A DNA stretch of 64,000 nucleotides from Corbicula japonica (GCA_038501625.1 JAZAYU010000226.1:569001-633000); one strand, 5' to 3'; shown: positions 22,229 through 34,645, numbered from the stretch's first letter. The notes: generated by a model from the sequence alone, not told the origin. A program made the numbers and translations.

Positions 22229-23315
22229 CTGAGCAGAAGGTGAAGTTTAGGCAGAAGGAGAAGTTGAGGCAGAAGAAGAAGTTTAGGCAGGAGGAGTTTA
22301 GGCAGAAAGAGAAGTTTAGGCAGAAGGAGAAGTGAAGGCAAAAGAAGTTTAGGCAGAAGGAGAAGTTTAGGCAAAAGGAGAAGTTTGGGCAGACGGAGAA
22401 GTTTGGGCAGAAGCTGAGAAGTTTAGGCAGAAGGAGAAGTTTAGGCAGAAGAAGTTTAGGCAGGATGAGAAGTTTAGGCAAAAAGAGAAGGGAAGGCAGA
22501 AGGAGAAGTTTAGGCAGACGGAGAAGTGAAGACAGAAGGAGAAGTTTAGGCAGAAGGAGAAGTTTAGGCAGATGGAGAAGTTAAGGCAGAAGGAGAAGTT
22601 TAGACAGAAGGATAAGTTAAGGCAGAAGGAGAAGTTAAGGCAGAAGAAAAAGTTAAGGCAGAAGGAAAAGTTTAGGCAGAAGGAGAAGTTTAGGCAGATG
22701 GAGAAGTTTTGGCAAACGGAGAAGTTTGGGCAGAAGGTGAGAAGTTTAGGCAAAGGAGAAGTTTAGGCAGAAGAAGTTTAGGTAGGATGAGAAGTTTAGG
22801 AAAAAGGAGAAGATTAAGCAAAAGGAGAAGTTTAGGCAGAAGGAGATGTTTAGGCAGAAGGAGAAGTGAAGGCAGAAGGAGAAGTGAAGGCAGAAGGGGA
22901 AGTGAAGGCAGAAGGAGAAGTTTAGGCAGAAGGAGATGTTTAGGCAAAAGGAGAAGTTAAGGCAGAAGGAGAAGTTTAGGCAGAAGGAGAGGTTTAGGCA
23001 GAAGGAGAAGTTAAGGCAGAAGGAGAAGTGAAGGCAGAAGGAGAAGTGAAGGCATAAGGAGAAGTTTAGGCAGAAGGATAAGTTAAGGCAGAAGGAGAAG
23101 TTTAGGCAGAAGGAGTTGTTTAGGCAGAAGGAGAAGTTAAGGCAGAAGGAAAAGTTTTGGCAGAAGGAGAAGTTTTGGCAGACGGAGAAGTTTGGGCAGA
23201 AGCCGAGAAGTTTAGGCAGCAGCAGAAGTTTAGGTAGCAGGAGATGTTTAGGCAGGAGAAGTATAGGCAGAAGGAAAAGTTTAGGCAGAAGGAGAAGTTT
23301 AGGCAGAAGGAGACG
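22229..23315 (+). repeat. 18-bp minisatellite, about 60 units
   Basis: The unit GGCAGAAGGAGAAGTTTA repeats for 1.1 kb with point variants (TTTA/TTAA/GTGA; AGG/ACGG/ATGG) and a few 12-bp units. As 18 is a multiple of three, several frames stay open on both strands: (RQKEKF)n and (GRRRSL)n on plus, (CLNFSF)n and (PKLLLL)n on minus, up to 201 codons at 23351-22746. No start context, splice site or domain supports translation. Flanks at 22150-22228 (GGGAGAAG, ACTTCTCCC) and 23325-23360 (GTCTCCCAACTCTGGG) look like the ends of the gggagaagt repeat also present at 32570-32880. Confidence 0.9.
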
Positions 23316-23639
23316 TTGAGGACTTTGTGAGACCACATGTATGTCTCCCAACTCTGGGACCAGTGTATATCCAGATCAGCCTACACATTCCTGCACACAG
23401 CAAATCTCTCTCAAGTTAATGCCTGAACAATTAATTTATATTTTTAGTAACAGTGACCTTTACATTAATCTCAGTAACAAAAATTAAATCCTGTTCAAGA
23501 TTTCAAATGCTGAAATCATGCAATCTAAATAATTGTCAGGACAAGGAATTTCAGCACAAATGGACATGAGCAAATAAAAATATTCCTTTTATAGAAGAAG
23601 GGGTGCTTACATGAGGCACAGAAGGCATAACTAGAACTT

Positions 23640-24680
23640 CGCAAGTCGGATGACGAAATTTTTGTTAGTCGACATAAAAATCGTTAATAAGTTTTTTGTT
23701 GTACAGTTATTAGCAATGTATTTGCACAAAATTCACATATAAAATAACCTTTTAATTGTCTCATTGCAAGAAACATGCACAACAAGTTATGCCATTGGCA
23801 AAAAGTGCACAAAAAATCTATCAAAAGGGAAAAATTCAAAAAGGAACAAGGTAGAGTTACGGTTCTTGTGCACTGCACTTTGAATCATTGCCGGAAACAA
23901 GCATACCAAGTTTGGAGTCATTTGAACCTATGGTGACATTACGCTCCGGACAAGAAATGCTCTATAAAAATCAATCAAAGGGGAATAACTAAAAAATGGA
24001 AGAAGGTTGAGTTACCGTTCTTGTGCAATGCACTTCAAGTCATTGCCAGAAACATGCATACCAAGTTAAGAGTCATTTGAACATATGGTGACAAAGTTAC
24101 GCTCCAGACAAGAAATGCTCTATAAAAATCAATCAAAGGGGAATAATTCAAAAATGGATCAAGGTAGAGTTATGGTTCTTGTGCACTGCACTTCCAGTCA
24201 TCGCCAGAAACATGCATACCAAGTTTGGAGACATTTGAACCTATGGTGACAAAGTTACGCTCCGGACAAGAAATGCTCTATTAAAATCAATCAAAGGGGA
24301 ATAACTAAAAAACGGAAGAAGGTTGAGTAACGGTTCTTGTGCAATGCACTTCGAGTCATTGCCAGAAACATGCATACCAAGTTTGGAGTCATTTGAACCT
24401 ATAGTGACAAATTTACGCTTCGGACAAGAAATGCTCTATAAAAATCAATCAAAGGGGAATAACTTAAAAATGAAAGAAGGTAAAGTTACGGTTCTTGTGC
24501 AATGCACTTCGAGTCGTTGCCAGAAACATGCATACCAAGTTTGAAGTCATTTGGATCTACAGTGACAAAAGCTCAGGACGAGAAAATCCAGATGCCGCGA
24601 ACGCTGCCGTGGACACGGCAGCCACCAACAAAGAAATCCCTATAAGTCGCCTAGTCAGGCGACACAAAAAGGGACATAAC
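23640..24680 (+). mobile_element. Element with 158-bp tandem core (family T2)
   Basis: CAATCAAAGGGGAATA recurs at 23972, 24130, 24288 and 24446 (exactly 158 bp apart), with a weaker unit near 23816. Each unit includes GTTCTTGTGCAATGCACTTC and GCATACCAAGTTTGGAGTC. After the array come GC-rich CTGCCGTGGACACGGCAGCC and the hairpin GTCGCCTAGTCAGGCGAC. Outer limits are approximate. The 73- and 66-aa frames here are repeat sequence. Confidence 0.75.
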
Positions 24681-24689
24681 TCATATAAA

Positions 24690-25620
24690 TGTTGACCCTG
24701 ACATACACATTTGAGCTTAATCACAACCTCATGCCATAAGAAATATCCAAAATTAAGTTTTCATGACAAAATTTAAGATTTTCACAACATTACGATCCTG
24801 TTGTCAAAAGGACTGTATTTTTGAAGATTAGGATAATTGCCCTAATACGGCCAATGTTAAGTTTCAGTGTCAAAAGGATTCCTATGCTATGCTTTTCTTT
24901 GAAAGGGGAAAAATAAAATGCTGCAAAACCGTTTGAAGGTTATGCCCCACTCATTAACTAAATAGGGTACTGACATCTAGGCATGTCTCATAAGCTAAAT
25001 AAGAATGACCCTGATCTTTTGATCTAAACTTCAATGTGTGCCTTACGTTTATATCTTTTCCCAGCAAATCCTTTGAACTGACATTAAATCTGTGGATACT
25101 TAATTGTCTACCCTTCGATTTTTATGCAATATTTGCTACAAACTTTAAAAACAACTTCACTCCCTGCTATTTTTCTGATAAAAATAGTAATTTTCGTTGC
25201 CTGCTTGAAAACTCTAAATACCTACATAACAATAATTTCAAATACTTTTGCAGTTGGCAACATTAAACTTATTATATGTATAAAAACATAAAAAAGGTGC
25301 CCCTTTAACAAATATCAACATATTTTAAAACTGAAATTCAATACAAGAAATGTTACAAAAACATGACGGTAAATGAAAAACCATGAATAAAATAAGTAGT
25401 TATTAAAACAGGAAATCCTCACCTTGGATTCAATAGAGTTTCATGTTGCCTGTAAACATTGCATTACAACACACTTTAAAGGTCTGCATGAAACAAACCC
25501 ATAAAACAATTAGTTTACAGCCCCTCTAATGAAGGAGGGGGAGTGTGAAACAACAAGTCGTCATGCTAACCAATTAATGTGACAGACTCTCCCTTTATTC
25601 AGTCTAAACCATTCCATTCA
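24690..25620. other. AT-rich stretch without recognised features
   Basis: A 76-aa frame (25036-25266) has low-complexity AT-driven composition and no domain, so it is not called. Confidence 0.4.
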
Positions 25621-25622
25621 TT

Positions 25623-25806
25623 TACCGTCATTGTTCGAATATAAGCCGCATTCATATATAAGCCGCACCCTCCTAAACCTGATGGAACAGATGAAAATGG
25701 CTTAATGCAATGTATAAGCAGCCAAACCTGTGTATTAGCCGCACCCCGAACTTTTTACTGCCAAATTCTGGAAAAAAGTGTGGCTTATATTCAGACAATG
25801 ACGGTA
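25623..25806. mobile_element. F3 MITE, Tc1/mariner type
   Basis: Inverted ends TACCGTCATTGTTCGAATAT and, reversed, TACCGTCATTGTCTGAATAT extend about 28 bp into AAGCCGCA/AAGCCACA. The element is bounded by TA and contains further ATAAGCCGCA repeats. The TA duplication and TIR fit a mariner-derived MITE (inference). Confidence 0.85.
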
Positions 25807-25809
25807 TAA

Positions 25810-27290
25810 TTCTAGGGGCTTAAACAGTCAGACTTCATGAATCTTCTCCTTACAGAAAAAGGGTATAATTATGTACCATTAAAATATGAAGGAAATATAT
25901 AATCGCTGCACAAAAGTGACAGAATGTGCTGGTTTTTCCAGGTTAACACTGGTCGGAAATTTATGTGATGAAGACCTGTGTGTTTAGCACTTAAGGAATA
26001 AATGCTCATGGATTTTAAGAATATTGTATTAGAGGCTTGTACAAATCCACTGAAAAGCTAAATGAATGTTCTCACAAAAAGACACAACTGGCATAAATGA
26101 CATATTAGTCACTTATATAACCTGATAACAAGACTGTCCTCTACTTTTTAATTCAGGTGAATTATATCCCTATATTAAAAGAAAGTCTGCGAAGAAAACT
26201 TCACTTAAATAAATTAAGATTTTAAATCTAAAGCAATCAACTATTTACTCCATGGATAGGCCTTTACTCGGGCATCAGTGCAGTTTGATTGGGATCTACA
26301 CTGTTTGCTTCTTGGTTAAAATGATTTTAGACATCTTAATTTAAAAACAAACAATGTTAATCCTGATCATTCTGAACAGATCCCTAGTAGGATAAAAACT
26401 GTATGCGTGAAGAGATGAGTTTGATATATATTTGTTTTGTACCAGGGATATCAAACATGACCTATAACTCATTTTTGATATTTATCTTACGATCAAAATA
26501 CGTCACTGACAATATCTGACAGTTGTACATGACTTTGTAGTTAATATTAGATAAAAATATAAAAAATCTGCACGAAATAACATGTCAAAAAGTACATACT
26601 ACATCATAATCATAATTTTATATAAAAAATACACACAACCTGTAGTTTGTGTCTATGTATTCCATTTGGTTCCAGATTTTAAGAGAAATATGCACAAAAT
26701 ATTTGATTTCATTGATTTGATGCATATATTCAAATTAGATCAAATATCAATCAGTAGGTTATATAGCTGTCAATACAGGATATTAATGTCCATCTGTCCA
26801 AGGTCATTTGACCTAATTATTTGTCGGCTCCTTGTCATTAAAACCCTCAGATGACAAGTCACATTTTTCCAGGTTTTTGTTATTCTGATTATCATCAATA
26901 AAAGTAGGAGCAACAACTTCTTTTTTTTAATTTCTGACAATATGAAAGCATTTAATCAATTTGGTATCGCCTAAATTATAAATCTTTGCCATATGAGGGA
27001 TAATATTTTCCCCAGATAACATTTACAGTTGAGTTAATGGAAATGAAAGTGTGTGTGGGCGTCAGACATATTATAAACAATACACATTATAGGTCAGCGA
27101 GAAATCATAACAAATCTCCTGGAAAAAAAGCACATCAATGCATACAATATGGTTTCTGTTCTATACAAAAATCAAAAGAAGGTAATTCTCCAACTTTTAG
27201 AGCACTGTTAACTATATTTATTTTTGGTTCTTAAGAAGGCCAGTTCGCTAAATTGACTGAAAATTAGAGACAAGTTTTGCGGAGGTTTTT
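25810..27290. other. Stretch with one F1 remnant, otherwise unrecognised
   Basis: A decayed F1 copy lies at about 26236-26411 (TTTACTCCATGGATAGGCC, GGATCTACACTGTTTGC). Nothing else was recognised; the 90-aa and 65-aa frames have no domain. Confidence 0.4.
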
Positions 27291-27400
27291 TATGCTCTCC
27301 TCCATATATTTATGCCTTTATGACGTCGGCAATCAGTGTAGATCCAGATCAGCCTGAATATCTGTGACATTTGATCAGGATCTACACTATGCACTTCAGA
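27290..27400. mobile_element. F1 left half
   Basis: CTCCTCCATATATTTATGCC, CAGTGTAGATCCAGATCAGC and GATCAGGATCTACACTATGC. The right half is missing. Confidence 0.6.
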
Positions 27401-27862
27401 TTCATTAGGTCATGTGTTAAATTGCATTGATTGTCTTGAAAAATTTTAAGTGAATATTCAAAATCGTATAAGCATTTGGTACCACATGACTTTTTAAAAT
27501 ATACTGATCTGTCAAAAAATTATACAAGAATATCTTTTGCCCATACACATGCCAAGAATGTTACTGTAAGGCCAAAGACATCATGAATATTCAAAATGTT
27601 TACTCCAATAAGGGCTACTGGACAGACCTGGCTCAAGATCCAACTAAACATACATATTGTAGCCAAGTACGAAGGGAAAAAAACAGTTAGTGCCAGGCAG
27701 CGTAAAATATGCCAGACAGATATACTCACAGATCAAGGTGCTTACATGTACTATAAAGATTGATTATGAAAAGATTGTATAGTCCATTCTCTAACAATCA
27801 TGTAGTCAAGACACAAAAAGGCTGTATTCGTCTACCTGTAAGAAATGATTAGGAAAACCATG

Positions 27863-28083
27863 TTTAATCCTTTCCTCCATATATACACATTTTTACGCAT
27901 GTAAATACATCCATGCCATCTGATCAGGATCTGCACTTGTCGCATTTTGGTCAGAAATAACCTAAAGAATCATACAGCAAACAGTGCAGATTCTGATCAG
28001 ATGGCACGGACCTGCCAGCTGATCTGGATCTACACTGTTCGCACACGCCCACGCAAAGGTATGTCTATGGAGAAAAGGGCTAA
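27863..28083. mobile_element. F1 MITE with small deletion
   Basis: TTTAATCCTTTCCTCCATAT ... TATGGAGAAAAGGGCTAAA. The first arm has lost about 30 bp; the second (GCAAACAGTGCAG...CTACACTGTTCGC) is intact. Confidence 0.75.
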
Positions 28084-28138
28084 AATGTTTTATTGATAAT
28101 CATTTTCTCAAGCTTACTGCCAACTATCTGCACCATTG

Positions 28139-28281
28139 CTGAAGATTATATAACTTTGATTAGAAACCAGTGTAAAATCACAAGCATCTATTGGCTGAAA
28201 TGGTGACCAGTCGCCATTTCAGCCAATCAGATCCTTGAGATTTTAGACTGGTTTCCATTCTCAATTTTTTTATCTTAGGGC
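28139..28281. mobile_element. F2 hairpin MITE, diverged
   Basis: CTGAAGATTATATAACTTTG ... TTTTTTTATCTTAGGGCC. The arms still pair around GGTGACCAGTCGCC, with more mismatches than other copies. Confidence 0.7.
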
Positions 28282-28659
28282 CATATCCAGCATACAAATT
28301 CAATATGACAGAAGTATTGGGCAGTTAATGAACTCTAAGCCAACACACTACAATACAATTAGACATCTACTCTGCCTGTAACAACCTCTTACACACACAG
28401 ACATTATTCCAATGGAGTTTTTCTCCCTAATAACATCTCTTGTTACAGACCCTCCTAACAATGGCGACACTAGCAGAAAATCGATACCACCTCGCAACTC
28501 ACTGCTTGATTAAGCACATCAGACTGTCACCAAAATTCACATTCAACAAAAATATATGTCAATCTGCAGTAGTTCTGGCCTCTCCTTAGAGAGTACTATT
28601 AATGCAGGAATTTACTACAAACTGCTCAGTTATCACAATTTTGTTCTAATATGGAAGAA

Positions 28660-28793
28660 CTGGGCTGAAGGCTATAAAACTGAGATTGGAAACCAGTCTC
28701 AAATCTCAAGCATCTGATTGGCTAAAATTGCGACAATCAGATGCTTGAGATTTGAGACTGGTTTCCATGCTCAGCTTTATAACCTTCAACCCA
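28660..28793. mobile_element. F2 hairpin MITE
   Basis: CTGGGCTGAAGGCTATAAAAC ends are mirrored by CTTTATAACCTTCAACCCAG. The centre is shortened to GCGACAATCAGATG. Left arm GAGATTGG, right arm GAGCATGG. Confidence 0.8.
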
Positions 28794-28799
28794 GCATCA

Positions 28800-30616
28800 G
28801 ATCAATTTCATATCTAGTACTCACAAAGAAATAGCATTCATAGCATCTGCTTGGACACTTTCAACAAGTGGATCATTGTGGCTCTATATTGCTCACCTGA
28901 TTTAATTCACTACCATCCATATACTTGGAAATATTCAGTGATATTAAACAAAAATTAACTTTATTTATTGATATAAATTTCAAAGTATAACAAGATAAGC
29001 TAATGGTTAAATGATAGAAGAAAATAACAGACTTACCAAAAAAACAGCCAGGTGGGGGTCAGAAGGAAATTGTTTACCTTGATTACCAAATCAAAGAACT
29101 CAAAACATTTGGAAAATATCTTTTTCTCTGCAAATCAGTCTAAAATAGTGACATGGCTGATCTAATTTTTTGACCCTGATGAACCAGTTATAAATCTGGC
29201 CTAGATATCACCACTGTGATTGTGACATTCTATTTATGAAACAAGGTTTTTAGGTAATTGGACACTGATCAAGGTTTTTATCTTTGATGGCACAAGACTG
29301 ACCTTGACCTAGATATTTTCAAGAAACACATCTGATTTCTGACAGAAAATGTTGTTTACAGTACAGTCACCAACTTATCCTTTGATTTGACCTTGTGACC
29401 CACTTACTGACCTCGGCTGACCAAAACTTGAAAATTGATCAGAATATCATTAAGACAAATATCACAATCCACTGATAATTAAATGCAAAATGTGGCCTAT
29501 ATTATTGTTACAAGGTAAATTGTGAATGATGGACAGAAAAGACCAACCCATTGCAAAAGCTCACTGACATCCTTTGGGCTCCAGTGAGATACATGTAATA
29601 TGATCCAACGATACTGAGCACACACAAGTGCAACAAATCAGAAGTAAGTTCCGATTTAATAAAAATACATGTACTTTAAATGAATAACAAACTTTAATAC
29701 AAAACAAATTTTATTTGCTTAATGAAAAATGTGGCCTCCACTGAATTAAAAAACTGACTAGCTTAAGTTATAATATGACCCTTTGATGACTACAGACAAG
29801 ACTTAGCTCACTATTTATAAGTCTTTTGGCATAATATTATGTGAGCTAATAAACTTTGTAAAGCAATTAAAATGTCCTAAACTGACAAAAGTCTGACATG
29901 GACATAACTGTCTTATGCTATTTCCATCTTTTTGTTGTTTCTTTGTTAAAGATAATCTTATTTAGATCTGATTTCAAAGGACCAATTAATTTCTTAAGAA
30001 CTCCCTCAAGTACCTGAAACAACAATAAGTATACATTACTGCAGTAATAAGGCATTTTAAGGAAATGACAGTTCAATTATCATTTAAGGCCTCCAATGAA
30101 AACAATGACAACATTTAGTGTATTTCCAGGTATTCTTATTAAAGCCAGAGTAGTTTTTATCTGATCTTTTCTCATAGAAATATTCCGTACAGAAATGGCA
30201 TTAGGCAAGTTATTATTACATTCGCAATACAAAATTGCTGTTTCTGTACCAGCTAAAGTAAAACATATTAACGTTTTAATAACCGCATTCGTTAATAGAA
30301 GAATAGAAACCATGATGTTATGTCAAGAAGCTAATTGAAAAGACGATTGATTACATACAAACTGATAGACTATTTCTGTTAATGCAACTTGCAGTACGTT
30401 CTTGAAATCACTCAAAATAAAAGTACAGTAATGAACAGTGAAAAAAAATCCACAGCATCTTATTTAATGTCAAACAAATGATTTTAAAAAATTTTACAAA
30501 TGAAAAAAAACACAAGAAGCAGTAAAAGATGATTACGTCCCCTGTGAAACAAATCTGCCTCCAATTCCTACGCAATTATCAGAGTCGGAATATAGACAGT
30601 TGTTTTGGGAAAGGAC
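28800..30616. other. Intronic stretch without recognised features
   Basis: A T1-like left-end scrap (GTGGCTCTATATTGCTCACC) lies at about 28877-28900. A 77-aa minus-strand frame from ATG 30313 has a hydrophobic start but no family match and is not called. Confidence 0.35.
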
Positions 30617-30850
30617 TAACATGATATTATATGGTTATTACCCATGTGTGAACAGTGTAGAGCCAGATCAACCAGCTAATCCATGCAACATAATCAGGAT
30701 CTAAACCGTTTCACTTGTTGATTCATTAAAACTATTTCTACGAAGCAAACAGTGTAGATCCCGAACAAAAAGCACAGATGTGCCTGCTGATCTGGATCAA
30801 CAATGATTGCACTTGATGTAAAACCTATATTATATAGAGTAAAGGATTAA
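30617..30850. mobile_element. F1 MITE, decayed
   Basis: Arms GTGAACAGTGTAGAGCC...GATCTAAACCGTTTCAC and GCAAACAGTGTAGATCC remain, with right end GAGTAAAGGATTAA. Decayed F1-like sequence continues at about 30960-31100. Confidence 0.6.
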
Positions 30851-31118
30851 AATGCAATAAGACCTGTCATTAATTGACCCTTACTGGAAAGAACATAAAG
30901 TTCCATCAATCTAAGTTGAATTTCAGACTGCAGCATCATTAACAAGAGGCAGTAGGAAACAGCATGCTCGACTTTTTGAAGTCAGAAATAAAGCAAGCAG
31001 AGATCCATGCAGTCTAATCAGGACAACACTAGTCACTTTTATAATCATCAGAAATTTCAGACCAGTGCATCTACATTGGTTGAACTCGGAATACATGTAT
31101 AAGCCATATCAAATAAAC

Positions 31119-31414
31119 TTAACCCTTTACACTATGGGATAAATCCATGGGCAAACAGTGTAGATCCAGATCAGCCAGCATATTTGTGGGATATGGCTGT
31201 TAACCCATGGATGAACAGTATAGATACAGATCAGCTGGCAAATTTATGCCATCTCATCAGGATCTGCACTGTTCTCTTTTGATTCCTTAGTTAAATTCTA
31301 ACCAAAAAGCTCCCAGTGTAGATCCAGATCAGACAGCATAGATGTGCTGGCTGAGTTTGATCTGCAATGGTTGCCCAATGTGATAAAAGACAAATATATG
31401 GAGTAAAGAGTTTA
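31119..31414. mobile_element. Two fused F1 MITE copies
   Basis: TTAACCCTTTACACTATGGG, a short first copy ending near GTGGGATATGGCTGTTAACC, then a second left end (TTAACCCATGGATGAACAGT) and a full second half ending TATGGAGTAAAGAGTTTAA. Confidence 0.65.
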
Positions 31415-31975
31415 AGATTAAGTATTGATAACCTTGACTGTATGATTGAAACCTACAATGTAAATATCTCAATAATGTCTTCATCTAAAGAAAATATACA
31501 ACCTTCTGAAATTCTCTCAATATTAATATAATGTGTATGAATGAGAAAAGTTAGTTCTTGCCCACTGTAAACAATAAAGCTCACATCTGCAAATAATTAG
31601 AGTAAGTTCAACCATAACGCACAGGAAGAATGGTCAGCTTATCAAAATTGCTTTTTTGTTGTAATTTTTCCACATCAAATTTGCTGGGTATTTTATTGCG
31701 CTGTATCTCATTTTGCAGAGTTCATGCTTTAATGAAAATGATAAAAGGCTTAGTGAAATACACAGGGAATGGACAAGAGAGAAGTTTGTGATATTTAGGA
31801 AGTTTTCAACTTTCTGTATATAACAAAATTTCAGAAAACACAACAGAGGCAGAGGTTGGGGAATTCTATAGTAATTAAACCCTTTACCACTAAATTCAAG
31901 CAATAGACTAACCCACTTATTTATATAGGCAAGTCTTTTCAATGTTCATAGAAGTGTTTTACCGAAAGAGCCCAG

Positions 31976-32066
31976 GGCTGAAGGTTATAAAACTGAGATT
32001 GGAAACCAGTCTCAAACCTCAAACATCTGATTGGCTGAAATGGTTTCTCAGTTTTATAACCTTGGG
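31976..32066. mobile_element. F2 MITE lacking most of the right arm
   Basis: GGGCTGAAGGTTATAAAACTG and a full left arm to GCTGAAATGG, which then jumps to GTTTCTCAGTTTTATAACC. The palindrome centre and inner right arm are deleted. Confidence 0.75.
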
Positions 32067-32209
32067 ACCAGTGCTATTTCAGTGATTTGTGCAAAAACTT
32101 ACCCACACCTTCATTAACATTTTATTGACTTTGAAGATGTGGAGGTTGATCGCGTCTTCACTGGTTGCAAATATGCTTTGCATTTAAAACGTAAATTAAA
32201 AATGTACTA

Positions 32210-32353
32210 GGCTGAAGGTTATAAAACTGAGTTTGGAAACCAGTCTCAAATCTCAAGCATCTGATTGGCTGAAATGGCGACTGGTCGCCATTTCAGCCAA
32301 TCAGATGCTTGAGATTTGAGACTGGTTTCCAATCTCAGCTTTATAACCTTCAG
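32210..32353. mobile_element. F2 hairpin MITE, near-perfect palindrome
   Basis: GGCTGAAGGTTATAAAACTG ... GCTTTATAACCTTCAGACC, with arms meeting at GGCGACTGGTCGCC. Only a few mismatches separate the arms. Confidence 0.85.
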
Positions 32354-32569
32354 ACCTGATGTGCTTCATGTGTCACCCAGCTTTGCAAATAAGTAATATT
32401 ATTATTATCCACCTCATTTAGCATGATCATAGTTACCCATCAAAAATAAATGCTTAGGATTTCATCATGATGTATGAGCCTTATCAAGACAGTTGATACA
32501 CACATGTAACAGCAACCCCCACTAAAGGTTCAGTACACACCTTCATGTACACAAGAGGGATAATAGGTT

Positions 32570-32890
32570 GCGAGAACACTGGGAGATTTTAAACTTTTAG
32601 GGATAAGTCAACTAGGATTTTGAATTTCTGTATGAAACACGGAGAGAAAATCTTCTCTGACTTACATGAAGCATTATCAGGGTTTTGTCATAATTTTACT
32701 GAATTATGGAGAAGTTTGCAGTAAACAGCATTCTTTCCCCATATAGTCTACACAAAGTGACTTCTCAGCATTCTTTCCCTACATAGTCTATACAAAGTGA
32801 CTTCTCCCATAGCTCAAAGAAGGGAGAAGTCTGGTCACTTTTGGGAGACCACTTCTCCGAAGTCTCCCTCTGATGAGAGCCCTGAGCATA
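32570..32890. repeat. gggagaagt repeat
   Basis: CACTGGGAGATTTTAAAC, GGGAGAAGTCTGGTCACTTT and CCACTTCTCCGAAGTCTCCC occur, with an internal 40-bp duplication (GCATTCTTTCCCCATATAGTC repeated at 32730 and 32769). This is the sequence type that flanks the 18-bp minisatellite at 22229-23315. Confidence 0.55.
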
Positions 32891-33308
32891 GGAACTTAGG
32901 AAGAAGTTCTTGACATTTGGGAGACTATTTCAGTCATTTATACAAAAACACTTCAGCAAGATCTGAGGTAATTTTCAGCAAAATGCTAAAGCTCAAAGTT
33001 AAACATGAAGGGAGTCAACATAATCTGACTAATGTCCCAGATTGCTTGTCCAAGACTGGGACTTTTTAATCTGGATCTTACCTGCAAACCTGCATGCTAT
33101 AATTTCCAATTTCTACATTTTACCTTCTCCTCAATGGATACAACTGATTGTCATATTTGATTTAGAATCAGCATTGATATAAATGACTATTAAATCATCT
33201 GGTTCAACAGAAGCATGAGCATAAATAAAAATCAAAAAATATATGTGATTCAGTTGCATCATGTTTGTAAATGAAAATTAAATCATAAGTTATTCATTTG
33301 TAATATGG

Positions 33309-33629
33309 CAGGCCTTTTTCAGCAAGCCTCATGGGGCTGATATTGGGCCCCATTCCCAATGCCAGATAGCGAATAATTTTCCCAAAAAAGCCCAATTTCA
33401 TGAAAAAAAAACAACATTTCAACAGAAATACCTTTTGCCTATAACATAGAACAAATAAACAGGAAACTATATAATCAAGATGCAATGAATTCCGAAAATT
33501 GTTTTATTTACTTGTGATTTGTGGAAACTGCATTCTGTGAATTTATGTATGTAACTTGTGTAAGAAACGCATAGAAAATTCCTAAATTGGGTAGAGGCCT
33601 TTTTACCCAAAACACCTGAAAAAGTCCTG
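33309..33629. mobile_element. TIR element of the CAGGGCTTTTTCAG family
   Basis: Ends CAGGCCTTTTTCAG and CTGAAAAAGTCCTG enclose GGGGCTGATATTGGGCCCC and several CCCAAT/GGGAAT motifs. It has the same ends and inner motifs as 50638-51007. Confidence 0.7.
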
Positions 33630-33639
33630 CATGGGTATA

Positions 33640-34560
33640 AATGAAAATAATATTGTCTATCGTATTAATGAAAATTAAATATTATGTGATTCAAAAGAAG
33701 CATAAGTTACTAGGTAAAAATTGAAAATTAAGACATATGTGATTCTGTTGCCTTTTGGGTATAAATGAAAATAATACCATCTATGAATATTTATGAAAAT
33801 GTAATCATATGCGATACATCCATAATGGATATAAAATTAAATCATATGTGATTCAGTTGCATAATGTGTATAAATGAAAATTTAATCATAGTTTCAGTAT
33901 TAGTATTTGTTATTAATAAAAATTAAATCTTGTGATTCAACAGAAATGTTGGTATAATTGTGACATTAATCATAATATTAATCAAAGAAGCATGGATATA
34001 AATGAAAATTAAGTCAAATTTGATTTAGTAGAAAATCGTCAAATGTAAAATAGATATCAAATCAAAGTTGCCTTTATCAAGTAAAAATGTAATTAAGACA
34101 CAAAAATCTAAGAATGATATCCAGAAATTTGATTAAATTTGAACAATCTCTACTGGTACCACCTCCTCTCTACTGGTACCCCATCCTATCCTCTGTGTTA
34201 CAACAAGAACATTATTATATCCGCATTATACTAAGATTAATATACAAGAGCTGTCAGAGATAGCGCAATATGCAGATAATTTGTTTGGAGACAAAAACAG
34301 TTTTGAAAATAAATTAACTTTTGATATCATTTATAAATTTAACATGCAAGTCAATTCACTGAGAAGATTAAAACTTCACAACTATCACCATACATTCAAG
34401 CTTATTCGCAGTGTAAGTTAACAATTATTTACAATTCATAGTAGCGCTGTTTGTGCAGTGTGGTGCCTAAAAATCAGTCCAAACAGAATATAATCAGTTT
34501 CCAGTGTTACATAATGATGATCCCTATATTAGCGTTATCCTTGCAACCTACTTTTGGGGT
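33640..34560. other. AT-rich stretch
   Basis: A degenerate repeat of ATAAATGAAAAT(T)AA(A)TCATATGTGATTCA recurs with loose 50-80 bp spacing across about 33180-34060. No coding sequence was recognised. Confidence 0.4.
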
Positions 34561-34562
34561 TG

Positions 34563-34645
34563 TCTCTGCTAGCTCAATCAGTAGTGTACGACGTTATGTA
34601 GCTAGGAGCTGTCACCATACAGGTTCGATTCCCAGCAAAGACTTA
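34563..34645 (+). repeat. tRNA-like (Pol III promoter) segment, probable SINE head
   Basis: An A-box-like TAGCTCAATCAGTAG (34570-34584) and a B box GGTTCGATTCC (34622-34632) have near-tRNA spacing. The T stem and acceptor stem do not pair, so this is not a working tRNA. It is best read as a tRNA-derived SINE remnant. Confidence 0.5.

Noticed and set aside
22746..23351. 201-aa minus-strand open frame
   Set aside because: It is the 18-bp minisatellite read in one of its permanently open frames, with no splice or start support.
24323..24695. 73-aa and 66-aa frames around the 158-bp array
   Set aside because: They share the repeat-unit peptide (CAMHFESL / CNALRVVA in different frames) and are element sequence.
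27520..27729. 69-aa hydrophobic minus-strand frame, possibly a membrane-protein exon (an XK-related fragment was considered)
   Set aside because: The similarity is vague, the acceptor is poor, and no neighbouring exon of such a gene was found.
28464..28590. Short ATG frame after an acceptor-like TTGTTACAG (MATLAENRYHLATHC...)
   Set aside because: About 40 codons, no domain, no donor-linked partner.
34563..34645. Functional tRNA gene
   Set aside because: A and B boxes are present but the T stem and acceptor stem do not pair, so only a SINE-type remnant is supported.
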